From Anisus vortex (taxonomy: Eukaryota; Mollusca; Gastropoda; Planorbidae): a stretch of DNA of 64,000 nt. A program made the position numbers and the translations under genes. This document shows, one piece after another, positions 34,602 to 47,900 of the stretch; positions within the stretch are counted from its first letter, which is position 1, and each line of letters starts with the position of its first letter. The stretch covers positions 33,524,082 to 33,588,081 of the forward strand of contig OX421507.1 in the NCBI GenBank assembly GCA_949126835.1, given 5' to 3'. The notes beneath the pieces were generated by a model. It made no database searches, was not told where the DNA came from, and saw nothing but the letters and a program-made list of their open reading frames with translations.

Positions 34602-34645
34602 ATTGGACTAAGGCAGGGAGAGAACCCATTGGCCTTGTTGACAGT

Positions 34646-34960
34646 CTGGTGTATAGGCACAAGACCAGCCGGACTTCTACCCGGTGTATAGGCACAAGAT
34701 CAGCCGGACTTCTACCCGGTGTATAGGCACAAGATCAGCCGGACTTCTACCCGGTGTATAGGAACAAGATCAGCCGGACTTCTACCCGGTGTATAGGCCC
34801 AAGATCAGCCGGACTTCTACCCGGTGTATAGGCACAAGATCAGCCGGACTTCTACCCGGTGTATAGGCACAAGATTAGCCGGACTTCTACCCGGTGTATA
34901 GGCACAAGATCAGCCGGACTTCTACCCGCTGTATAGGCACAAGATCAGCCGGACTTCTTC
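34646..34960. repeat. 35-bp minisatellite, nine copies
   Basis: Unit CCGGTGTATAGGCACAAGAT plus CAGCCGGACTTCTAC; only a few substitutions. Confidence 0.95.
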
Positions 34961-35141
34961 ATACTCTATTTTACGATGTTCGTTTCAGTTTAAATTTTTG
35001 TGTATCCATTTTTTTTAAAACGTGAATGTTTTATTACAACAAACATTACTATTATGCACGCTTTCTTCCTCAATATGAACATTAGGCTACTCATTATCTT
35101 TCAAATGATTAAAGCAAAGTTACAAGTTTCTTATAATTGAA

Positions 35142-35147
35142 TTTATT
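35142..35147 (-). terminator. Candidate poly(A) signal of the SLC17-like gene
   Basis: AATAAA on the minus strand (TTTATT on plus), about 140 bp past the stop codon. Confidence 0.45.
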
Positions 35148-35284
35148 GTTAGATTATAGTTTGACATTCCCTTTAATTTATGCTTCGGTAGTTTGCTGTC
35201 AAGTAGAAATAGTTGATTTTTTTACTTCACAAAAGTTCAATTCAAGTTCTAAACCCTTCTCGGTTTCATTATATATGATAATTT

Positions 35285-35926
35285 CTACTTTTCAATGGAT
35301 TTTTCTTTTAATGCATTACTAGACTCTTCAACGGAATCAGAACTTATCTCTTCAACTGTGATTTGAGAAACTTGAGACTTTTCTATGTCATTTGCGTCTA
35401 AAGAAGACATGTCTGTGGTAAATTCTTCTGTTTCGGAACTTTTTCCTTTATCCTGACTTTCTGACACAACAAAAATGTTGCATGTTTGCTCTGGCTGGAA
35501 TCCATTGTTGTCTACACCAGCGAGCTGCCCATCTGAACAATATATCCCATTACACCCAGTGGCGAGTGCTGGTGATTCGGTTGCCTTTATGGATGGACTC
35601 CTGTCTAGATTAAACCTAAGTTGGTCAGCAATCTGCATGACATCCCCAATCTCTGACATTGCCGGCAACATGATGGCCAGTTGGGCGTTGTGGGTGAACT
35701 CAAACTTCTTGCTTGGGGACACTGGACTTGTAGGCATTGTTTCATGAATAGAAGAAAACCTCCGGCCCATATTGACAAACGGCAGCACTATGTGGGGTAC
35801 AGCTTCTCTCTTGCCCTCAGCCCACGGCTGAAGAGAAGCTTGCCCGAAAATTGCAAAAACTATTGCAGCAGACACTAAGAAGATGCTCATTAATATCCAT
35901 ACCATCCGCCATTCTTCGAATGTATT
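35285..35926 (-). CDS. SLC17-like gene, coding exon 11 (TM12, long C-terminal tail, stop)
   Basis: After TTCTTCAG it opens NTFEEWRMVWILMS, the last membrane segment, then GQASLQPWAEGKRE. A hydrophilic tail of about 180 residues follows, rich in S, E and T and ending KEKSIEK before TAG. The tail has no domain I recognise. Confidence 0.93.
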   Translation of the reverse strand, partial: NTFEEWRMVWILMSIFLVSAAIVFAIFGQASLQPWAEGKREAVPHIVLPFVNMGRRFSSIHETMPTSPVSPSKKFEFTHNAQLAIMLPAMSEIGDVMQIADQLRFNLDRSPSIKATESPALATGCNGIYCSDGQLAGVDNNGFQPEQTCNIFVVSESQDKGKSSETEEFTTDMSSLDANDIEKSQVSQITVEEISSDSVEESSNALKEKSIEK

Positions 35927-38900
35927 CTGAAGAAAAGGAAAGAAACAGTAAGTACAATGAACATGTAATACAACTTTTTCAAGATAAAACCAAACTTTAA
36001 ACGCATCTGTATATTGTCGATATGTTGGCGCGGCAGCGATTGATCGTTGGAATGCACATCCAAAAGGCAATGGCTCAAATCCAGGTTATAAAAAGGGAGA
36101 GAAATATGGAGATCCGTTAAGACATAGTGATACATTAGGAAATATGAAAAAAACATAGAAACAATGAGACACAGATGCGTGAAGACAGGATGAGACACAT
36201 ATAGACACATGGGGAGAAACTGAAACTTATATAGACACATGGAAACACAGGAAGATCAATGTAGACACATGCATCTGTTTATCAATATAAAAGGGTAGTT
36301 TAACATTCCTTTAAAGATCATATCGGTTTATAGGTCTAGTGAGGCAAAGTTTGCACGTTTCTATGGCTACGGAACACACAGCTGTCTTGAATAAGTTCCA
36401 TAAATGTTGTCAAGTAACTGAAGGCACACTCCTGGTTTGTTTAGCGGGAATCAGGAATGGAAATCGAACGCTTTAACAATAGATGAATTATTTCATAGCA
36501 AATTAAATTTGTAACAAAACAAAGTTGTATGTTGTAAAAACGTTTTCTTACATTTGGAGCGACTGCCGACACAATAAGAGGTCCAGACATAGACACTAAC
36601 ATGGCGAATGAGAAGCTTATGCTTGTAATAAGTCCAGAAAACCTGTAAATAGAACGTACGGTAGCAACAATAGTCAGAAATTAAAAACGTGTTTGGGGCT
36701 TATAATACCAGAAATTTGTACAGAGTGGTGTTGAAAGTCTAGTAAATCGACGCCAATACTAAAAGTCTAAAAAGTTAATATTGGCTAAACCTATTTTGAA
36801 AGTCCAAGACTCCAGTAAAATGTAGGCTACAACTATGTTCAAAGTCTAACATGTAATTATACATCAACGTTAAAAGGTTGGAAGCTAATGTTAAACTTTG
36901 AAACTTGTAACTATACACTGATTAATCTAAAAATTAATACGTATATTAATGGTGAGGGTATAAAATGTTTGAAAAGGTATATGTTTTAATGTTGTATTGA
37001 TAGCGGGTTCTATACTCGTAAACCTAATAAAATATACTTGTATATTTATAAACTTTTGTAGAAGTATTCTTATTTTGTCCATCCCATCCCCAGAAACAAC
37101 ACTTAGAAACTCCACTTCGAGCGCTCATTCGCTACTGTTGACCCTTACATGGGCGCCATATCCAGGGGAAGCACTGTGAGTGTGGACATCCCCACGGCCT
37201 GAAAGACCAACACGCTTGTAATGACAGCAATGGCCGCTATTTTGTTATCTCCGTCCAGAAAGACCAGTGAAATGATGACTGCTCCAGCTGATGCCAGGCC
37301 TGCAGGGTAGAATGGAAGTTAAGACATGTGTTGACAAAAAGATGGCAAGAATATCAAAAATAAACTCGGCTTTCAAACTGAGTAAATGTACAAGACATTT
37401 ATTTTTTTAAAAATATTGAGATTAAGTTGAGCACAGCTTGACATACGATTGAAACCAAAGATAGATTTGAACACCCGCACTTTGTCAATGGGCCGAGTTG
37501 CGCGGTTTCATCAAAGCTGACTATATTTTCGACCACATTGTACTTCTTCCCTAAAATATGGATCTATTTACAAACTATATACACTGTATGTGCAGTTTTT
37601 ATTGTACAGGCACACCGCGTTTTCTCAAGAATAGTGCAATAGTGCAACAGTGCAATAGTGCAATAGGCCAAAAGTGCAATAGTGCAATAGTGCAATAGGC
37701 CAATAGTGCAATAGTGCAACAGTGCAATAGTGCAATAGGCCAATAGTGCAATAGTGCAATAGTGCAATAGTGCAACAGTGCAATAGTGCAATAGGCCAAT
37801 AGTGCAATAGTGCAATAGTGCAATAGTGCAACAGTGCAATAGTGCAATAGGCCAATAGTGCAATAGTGCAATTGTGCAATTGTGCAATAGTACAATAGTA
37901 CAATAGTGCAATTGTGCAATTGTGCAATTGTGCAATTGTGCAATTGTGCAATAGTGCAATAGTGCAATAGTGCAATAGTGCAATAGTGCAATAGTGCAAT
38001 AGTGCAATAGTGCAATAGTAAAAGCTGATTGTTGTAAAGTCAAGAAAGCTACACATTGATATAATTAATGATATGACCAAGTGGATGAGTTTACAGAACT
38101 GAAAGCTAAAAGAAATCTAAACAACGTTCGGAAGGCTAATTGAACCACTTTACTTCCTCTTGTCGAACTAAAACTTGGCACATAGACATGAAGCATGGAC
38201 ATCACATTCTGTTAAACGTTCAACCACATCGCCCCCCCCCCAACCAACCCACAAAATGAGTTTTTTAAATCTTTTTCGAAATGCTAATGCATAAGAAAAA
38301 TACAAATAAACAGCATAATATTGTTATATACGATTTACTTCATATGCATATAAACTTCTCTTTTTTTTGTTACTTGTGGCGAAATCTTCTGAAGACAATA
38401 CGAAATGCATAATTTTTTTGGAAACACTTTGCATATATGGGGATGTTTATTTACGGATCTATTTCAATCTTCTAGCAACTTCCACTGTCTGAACATGAAT
38501 TGTCAAGGATTATGATACACAGATCCGTTTTCTACACAACGTTTCCACACAAAAAGAAAGTTTATGGAATAATTATTGAATTATACACATAATATAAAGC
38601 TGACATTTACCTGTGAAGACACACGTTTTTCTTGTTGTTGATTTGGTCATGGTAGAGCGGGTCATCAACAAGTTACCAACAACTGTCCAAAGAAAGGCAC
38701 CGATTATACGTGCTAGCGTAAATCCGGAAAATAAGATACCTACCTGAAATTCAAATACAGACAGAGCCGGATTAAAAACGTCACAAGCACTAAAAATGTG
38801 TGTATGTTCCCCTTATGTAATTCAAACTATAAACTTATAAACAATATTAACCAATACATTCAAATCTATTTCTGACAGATTGATAAAAGTTAAGTATCCC

Positions 38901-41900
38901 ATCGGACCTGATTGATCCGTAGAGCCGGTGAGCAGAGTTAACCTGTCTCTGCGGCCACTGAATACTAGTTGATTGTGTGGCCAGCACTATGCACAACCGC
39001 CTTTACTTTACCCCAACTAAGGTCAGGTTCTCATCAGAGCTGGGTAGACTCATTTCATGGACACCATCCAGACCCAGGGGAAAAAAAACCCAGCCTGCAC
39101 CAGGATTCGCATAGAGCTGGCCACACAATCACCTGGTTGCGTTGCACCATTTACTGTGGTGCGCTGTATAGACAGACAGTTGATACATTCGTACACTGGA
39201 CAATTTATATGATGCTCGTTTTCCTTGATGCCCTTAGCTCGAGCTTATTTGTCGATTTTAATGCGTAATAGAACTCATGATACAAATCTGTAGTGTAGTA
39301 AATGTACGTGTTTACGATGCACTGTGTGTGTCAAGGTTCAGTGGTCAGTATGGTTTGTTTTCGCCGTGCTATCGTGGCCCCCTGTGTAACGTGTCCCAAT
39401 ACAAATTCAGTTAGTGCTCAACAACTGAACTGTGATGTTATGTTTTCTTTCAAGACACTACACTAGAATATCTATGTCTGAAATTGAGATACCAGTTTGT
39501 CATTAAAACGTATTAATAAAATTATACATAAATGTCTAAAATTAAGATACCTGTCTGCTTGAAATAGTCCTAGAAAGTTTATAGAATTTATTTTGTTTTA
39601 TTAATTTTGAACCGTGTCATCGTGTAGTGCAGGGGTCGGCAACCTACGGATCGCCTGCCAGACTTGACACGCAAAGCGATTTTTAATGGCACGCGAAATT
39701 TTCCCCATTAAGGCAATCAAGTTTCTTCTACAAGAAAATAGCAGGATGACTTTTAGGCTGTTGGCACGCTGAACGAATTAGAAATCCTACTTTGGCACAC
39801 TAGTATCAAAAGGTTGGCGACCTCTGGTGTATTGTATCACACACACACACGTAAGCGCACGTGCACACACACAAACACATGTATTTACATATATATTTAC
39901 TTATTAGTGGTGACAGACTCGGGGATAATGCGATATTTGGAAATAAATATTGTGGCTAGTGTTTAGAAAACTGTGGTCGCCTATTTAAACAGACGTGATG
40001 TTGTATTAAAACATATTTTTGATGAGTTTGTAAAATAGTAAATCATCCAAGTAGTAGGCTAATGTAATGAATGACTTAGCTTTTGTTCATTCATTTAAAA
40101 CCAATGATAGGCTGTTGTAGGCCTATTCACATTTACTAAACGCACATATAAAAAACTTAACGTTATATGTGATATTTATTATTTGATATGGTCCTTGATT
40201 AAAATTTTATCATTTTATAGCCACTGTTATACTTTTAAAAGGTAACTAAACCAGACCTGTTCAGCTGAGAATTGTAAAACTCCATTGATATAGAGGGGCA
40301 AGTAGGTTTGAGAAACAATCATTGCCCAAACATGACAGCTACATGTAAAGATGTACGCCAACACTGGCACAGATGTCAGGATTTTCTTGTAGGGGTCCTT
40401 CAGTTTCTGTACATAGTAAAGAAAAGAAATTGAACTAGATCTAATTGTAAAGAATGTGTGCATGAAAAAACAAGTTTTGCTGTTAGCGTATGCTAATACA
40501 AACTTAATATTATGTCAATTTTATATTGATATATTTTAGTATAAATGTAATAATGTATAACATATTATGGTGTAGCGTACATTATAATGTGTGTAACCTA
40601 GTTAAACGTAATTACATTTTTAAATATTAGATTCAATTTTTACAGTGTGTCCGCTTTCCCCATTTATGTATAGGCTACGTTTTTTTCTATAGTACAGTGA
40701 TATTTAAATGTTTAAAATCCCGAAAATTGTAGCCAATCCAAATGTTAGCCTAAATTTTAAAATAAAATTTTATTTTACAACATTCTCATAAAATGCTAAT
40801 AGGCCTATATAAAAAATAATAAATGTATCTGCATAGCGCTGTATACAATCTATAGTAAGTTCAGAGGGGGCTTAAAACCATGCAACAAAAACATAGAACT
40901 AGTTCTATACAAAAACTTGAGTAAAATTTTCTAGTCTACATAATTCTACAAAAACGTTTATATGATAACATCAAAAGCTATGGCGTAAAGAATAACCCCA
41001 AGAACGTTACGGGAAAAAAACATAGATACAACAAAATAAAATACTTTTACCAAATGAATAACTTGAAAGTAAACAGTAGTGTGTAAGGTAAACTTTAAAT
41101 TAGTGACCTTTTAACCTCTTTTTAAAAGTGGTGATGCATGTTGTTTGTTTGAGCCAAATACTATTGCTATAAACAATTTATTGTGACATTTTTTTTATTC
41201 AATAAAATTATTTACAAACAACGTTCGCTTATAATGGACAGAAAGAAAACTGTTATTTTATAATTAGAATTACGCTTTGGTTTAGCTCTGGAAAATGTAT
41301 GAGTGAAAACCTGAGCTCTGTGAAATAGATGTTCTATTGCAGGGGTCGGCAACCTTTTGATTTAAGTGTGCCAAAGTAGGATTTCTAATTTACTCCTCGT
41401 ACCAAAAGCCTAAAAGTCATTCTGCTCTAGCACCCAATGTCTTGTAGAAGAAACGCCTTTTTGGATGTCTTCCGCACGCCATTGAAATTCGTTCCGTGCC
41501 AAGTCTGGCACGCGTGCCGTAGGTTGCCGACCCCTGTTGTATTGAATTACCTTCTTGGAAGAACTTGCCACACCTGATCGGTTAGCCAAGATGTACGCCT
41601 TTTCTTGTTCTGATATGTAAGGATGGTTCTCTGGTTTATCAACATAAAGGAACTGCCAAGCCACTAGCCATATCACGTTTGCAATACCTACCGAGAGAAA
41701 AGACCGCAATGATGAAACAAACATGTCTTTATCATTTAACAAGATTATTACATTTGTCACTACTTAATTGTTTTCTAGAAAGCTATTCTTCTTTCTGAAT
41801 TGTTTTAGGACTTTTGAACACTTTATAGAAGTTAAATGCTACATAAAGATTACAAACAACACAACTAATCTTATATTACACTCCGCAAGGCGTTTGGATT

Positions 41901-44900
41901 TAAAAATAAAACTTGTAATTATAGAAGATTATTGCACTAAGCTCATTCGTGGTTTGTCTTGTATGTTATATACTAGGCATAATTCGGGCATGAAATGGGA
42001 CTGGTAAGTTTGACTTTTAAAGTATTTTTTTAATGAAAATACAAAGCAAAAAAGTCATCAACAACTTTAGGGAATTGTGCAACACGTAGTCTAATAATAA
42101 TAATCATATTTTTTAAAACGACATCTGTAAATAATTGAGCTAGTTAATGTTATGTATATTAATATAAGTTCATCTCACCAGTGAAATAAAAAATGAACGG
42201 CCAGCCATTGTCCAACTTGACTGTACACATGTACCCGGATAATAAAGAACTCACTATACCAGCGACATTAAAGCCTGATTATGGAAGAAATTATAGAATA
42301 ATATATCAGTTGCATGTTTCTAGACTTGGCATTGATTATGGAAGAAATTATAGAATATATCAGTTGCATGTTTCTAGACTTGGCATTGATTATGGAAGAA
42401 ATTATAGAATATATCAGTTGCATGTTTCTAGACTTGGCATTTATAGTTTTAAAAATGAAAGATGTTTTATTTATTGCTTCACTCGTATGTTGCTTTATAT
42501 GTTAAATTCTTATAAGAAAAGATTTCTTTATTGATCCAAACAAATGGAAATTTGTCTTAATTACATATGTTTTGTTTTTCAGCATATTTTAAACAATATA
42601 AACGAACTATTTGTGCTCATAGTTTTATTTGAGTAATACAAAATGTAATTTTAATTTTTGTTATTGCTATTCAAAAATTCTAAACAATTGCAACAAAGAC
42701 GACAATTTTTTGATACCTGAAAAGGCCAAGGTCACCCATGTCAGTTTCTCAGAATCAGGTGACCACCAGGCTAGAGCGTCACCAAACAGTGGAGGTGTAG
42801 TTCCCTGGATTGGAAGATATTGATTCCAATATAGATCTAGATACATCTAAACTCTTAACTATTTTTGATACTGACAATTAGAATGTTGATGATAGCATAG
42901 CTCAATGACGAAGGGGGGGGGGATAGGCACAATAATATGATATTATAAAAAACAAACAAAGGTGATAGTAAGTAAGTAAAGTATCCTTCGGACCAAACTG
43001 ATCATAGGGCCGGTGAAGCATCGTGTCCCAGTCTATGTGGCCATGGCATACTAGGGGATGTGTGGCCAGCACAATGCCCAGCCGTCTTTATTTTAATCCA
43101 CAACCAAAGTCAGGTACCCACCATAGCTTGGTAGACTCAGGTACACCCTGAAGTCCCAGGAAAAAGTCCTAGCCTTCACTAGGATTTCAAACCCTGAACC
43201 TTCAGATCGCCAGTTTAGCGCGCTGCCGTTCGGCCACCTTGCCGCATACAAAGGTGATAGGGAAGACATAAAGATTATACTCTTCACTTAATGTGTATGC
43301 AAGTACTTGTAAATTTCGTACTGTTATGGTAGTGCAGCTCAGGGGTCGGAAACCTTTTGACAATAGTGTGCCAAAATAAGGATTTCTAACACATTCAGCG
43401 TGCCAACATCCCAAAAGTCATTCTGCTCTTTGCTTGTAGAAGAAACTTGAATTTTCTTTTTTTTTTTAAAGGCTTCCGCGTGCCAATTGAAAATCTCTCT
43501 GCGTGCCAAGTCTGGCACGCATGCCGTAGATTGCCAACCCCTGGTTTAGCTCATTTAAAACAAAAGCACTTATAAATATGTAACACAATCTTTGCGACAA
43601 TTTTTTTTTCTTACGGAACATATGCCGGACGTTATTCTGATGGCCAAGAGAGCATAAGGACTTGTCCGAGCTGCTATTGGCGAAAGCATGCTCAGCACAA
43701 CTATGATGAGAGAGAAAGCTGACAAGCTTAGCTTACTGCCGATCATGTTTTTGATCACATTTGATACAATGGGCCCAAGAAATGATACAAACTGCATTCC
43801 AGTCAGCAGTAGACCTTGGATCTCTGAATCCCAATCAAATTCATAACGTGTTGTCTGTGGACGGACAAAATATTGGAGTCAGTGATTCAGATAATATCTC
43901 ATAGATATCTTATTATTATTCATACAAATTGTTTTAGTATTTTACCTTATAGTCTTACCATTAACCGCCGTCCCGCACCTCTGCAGTGCCCTCACATAGG
44001 GGGGGGGGGCAAAGGAGGCATATGCCCGTGGGCGGCACTTCCATGGAGGAGGGGGGGGGCAAATGTAGTATAAATATAGCAAATATAGCACTAAACAAGC
44101 AGTTACAGTATGCTTTGCCCTGGGGCGTGACATAAGCTTGTAAAGGCACTGCACCTCTGACAAGTCTTTGAGACAATACGCTTTTCCTGCACTGTGACAC
44201 ATTTAGTCCAGACCTGGACCTTAACGCTGGCTAAGTGTGTAATCCATCTATACGCTCCCATTATGTGTACACCGGTGGACTAACGCACGGTGGACAGCCC
44301 CTGTTGTGCGTCCGAGAATAATTGCACTGCAGAAAGACTCGCGGTGCGCAACAACCCGTTTCAACCCCTTCTTGGTGCCTGGATATCCAGGCCTATAGTA
44401 TGCAATTCGTGCTAATTGCAGGAATACGAGCGAGCAACCATGTTGATGATCCAGGGATCCTCTGGTTGGGGGAAGACGTGTAGTGCCAGTATTGTGTAGA
44501 CCATACCCTATATAATTATGTGTGCAGCGGGGCTGCTAGTCTCGGACAGGATCTTGGTGTGCTTGATCCAGCGCATTAGATCGGTAAGCCCTGGACATAA
44601 GAGCCAGGAGCCATGTCCTTCTTTTTTAATGAAACATTATAGATAGGTTTCAGGATTCTCCGTGGAGTAAATAATGTTGCAGGATGTGCTATGGATATTG
44701 GAGTTTAGGTGTATGGCTTGAAGTCAAAATGTGTCGGTGTTGGTGGTCTAGCAGTATTGTGTGTCCTGTTATTATTATATAAATTGTGGTCTTCTCGCTT
44801 CTGGGGAGTTGTGACCAGTCGTCATAAGTTGGCGGGTTGTTTTTTTCCCATCCATTTTTTTAGTATATGTTTGTTATATGGTCTTTACAATTAACTTGGG

Positions 44901-47900
44901 CAATTTAGACGTTTTATTCAATTTATTTTCGCTATTGTTTCACCACTGTACTATGTTTTTCTAAAATTCATCAAAGCGAGCTTCCAACAAGACCATAAGA
45001 ATTTTGTTTTAAAGATCCTTGTAGATAACTAGAATCATGAAAAGCATATCTATGTAAAAAAGCATCCTGTCGGACCAAATTAATCCATAGGGCCGTTGAA
45101 GCAGCGTTCACCAGTTTCTGTGGCCACGGCATACTAAGAGATTGTGTGGCCAGCATTATAAACAGCCGCCTTTGCTTTACCCCAACTAAGGTCAGGTACC
45201 CATCAGAGCTGGGTAGACTCAGGGACACCCTCCAGACCCGGGAAAGAATCCTAGCCTGCATTATGATTTGAGCCCAGGACCTTCGGTAGGCCAGTCGAAC
45301 GCGCTACCGCTCGACCACTGTGTCCCTATGATATATATGTATATCTTTATGTTCAAATGAATACTTAAATACCTCAATGCTAGAACTGTTGTTGTACGTT
45401 GTATTCAGGCCGCTCACGTTTCCCATTGTATTCTGACGATTCACCATACACACTAGGGCGATGGGAAAGCTATGCCTAGGGATGACATTTGTAATCGCTG
45501 ACGTGTGCAGCAACAGAACTATGGCGCATCTCCAGGAAAAATATTGTTGACAAAATGTCGGCGCAGCCGTTTTTCCCACTCGGGGTTGATCCTTTGCCTC
45601 TTTGGAGCTTAAATGGGCATTGCTTTGTTGATCGTGTGTGTTGTCTGATTCGCCAGTAGTCTGGTCTGCTCCATTTTGAATCCTATATGTTGCTGAATTA
45701 GTTCCTAATTTTGAAGCTATTGTTTTTTTTTAATATTTAAAAACAGCATCGTAAATATCAACAAATGAAGTAATATGTAGCAAAGTAAAGTTATAAAATA
45801 ACGTGCATCACTTAGTATAGTTCAAAGTAAAGTTTTAAAAAAGTAAAGTTTATATATCAAAGTAAACAAAGTAAGAACTCAACATACATTTTCCTCCTCA
45901 TGCTACAAAGACATATTTTAAAATGGAAAAAAGGGTTACTATAGTTTTAAACTATAAAGGAAATACAAATGTAGAAGAAAGAGGCATAAACAGAACTACC
46001 TGCAAACTATTAAGACATTTAAAAAAACAAACAAGGTTTCTGGACCAGATTGATGAAACAGCGAAGGGGTTAGAAGAACTAAAAGAAATTATCTACAATC
46101 TTTAAACTATACTCTAAAATGTAAATAAACTTTAGATCTATGTATTTTGAGAGTAAAACTAGCACCCTGACCTTTTGGGGGAATAAAAAGACACGTTACA
46201 GTTACATTATACAATAGCATATTATATAAGATAAGATTACTTTATTGATCCAAACAAATGGAAATTCGACTTGATTACATAAATGCCGTCTTTCATCATA
46301 TTAAAGAAAATACATAGAGATATAATCAGGGCCGTATTTAGTATTGTGGGGGCCCTGTTCCAAAATTCATGTGGGGGCCCCTCGTGGCCTCGCCCCTGTC
46401 TTCCACATAAGCCTACCTCAGAAAAATGCTGTTAATTCTTGTTACATTCTGTAAAATCATAAAGACCGGAGCGCTTAAAATTGTAGGGGAATAAATGGAT
46501 TTTATTTTACATTTTAAACGAAAGAATGGGGATTTCACAAAAAAATATTTTTCGGATGTGTGGGGGCGCTTTTTGTGTGTGTGGGGGGGGGGGGGCCTGT
46601 TCCAATGGAACATGTGGAATATGCCTAAATACGCCACTGAGTATAATCCACTTAGAGAAACATAATGTTCTGTGATCACATCAAAATGGCCCACATCAAA
46701 ATGGCCCACATCAAAATGGCCCACATCAAAATGGCCCACATCAAAATGGCCCACATCAAAATGGCCCACATCAAAATGGCCCACATCAAAATGGCCCACA
46801 TCAAAATGGCCCACATCAAAATGGCCCACATCAAAATGGCCCACATCAAAATGGCCCACATCAAAATGGCCCACATCAAAATGGCCCACATCAAAATGGC
46901 CCACATCAAAATGGCCCACATCAAAATGGCCCACATCAAAATGGCTTCAGGAATATAAAAACAGATCTAGTAAAATTCCATTTAAAAGTGTTAATATGTT
47001 TGTTGTTCAAAGGATTATAATAATAATAAAGTAGTCTACAAGTCACATATAGTCCTATGAGATTTTTAAACAACATTTAATAAAGTTTTTCAATTTAGAC
47101 TACTTAAAAACACTTTAATATTTGGCATCCTTGCTTCCTCTGTTTAACGGCTATATAAGACTTTCTGATAAATAGAGAACAAACTGTAATAATAAAGGAC
47201 TCTAAATCGGTACCAGTGGATCTAAACTCAGGAGTTCCACAAGGATATGTCATAGCACCATTACTATATTTCTAATTTATTTCATTGATAAACCAAATCG
47301 CATTAATACACACGAACAACAGTATGGTTATCTGCAGATGATTGTATAATTAAAAAATAGGACCAAAGAAAACAAAAAAACGAAAGATACTGACATTAGG
47401 ACCTAGCTGAATTACAGATACTGGCATTAGGACCTAGCTAAATTACATTAGAACCTCGCTGAATTACATTAGGACCTAGCTGAATTACATTAGGACCTAG
47501 CTGAATTACATTAGGACCTAGCTGAATTACAGATACTGGCATTAGGACCTAGCTGAATTACAGATACTGGCATTAGGACCTAGCTGAATTACAGATACTG
47601 GCATTAGGACCTAGCTGAATTACAGATACTGGCATTAGGACCCAGCTGAATTACATTAGGACCTAGCTGAATTACATTAGGACCTAGCTGAATTACAGAT
47701 ACTGGCATTAGGACCTAGCTGAATTACAGATACTGGTATTAGGACCTAGCTGAATTACATTAGGACCTAGCTGAATTACATTAGGACCTAGCTGAATTAC
47801 ATTAGGACCTAGCTGAATTACATTAGGACCTAGCTGAATTACAAATAATGGCATTAGGACCTAGCTGAATTACATTAGGACCTAGCTGAAATACATTAGG

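Noticed and set aside
37564..38080. Minus-strand frames of HYCTIALL repeats
   Set aside because: Translation of the TGCAATAG minisatellite in three frames.
46413..47034. HIKMA, SKWPT, GHFDV and MWAIL repeat frames
   Set aside because: All four are shadows of one 15-bp minisatellite on both strands.
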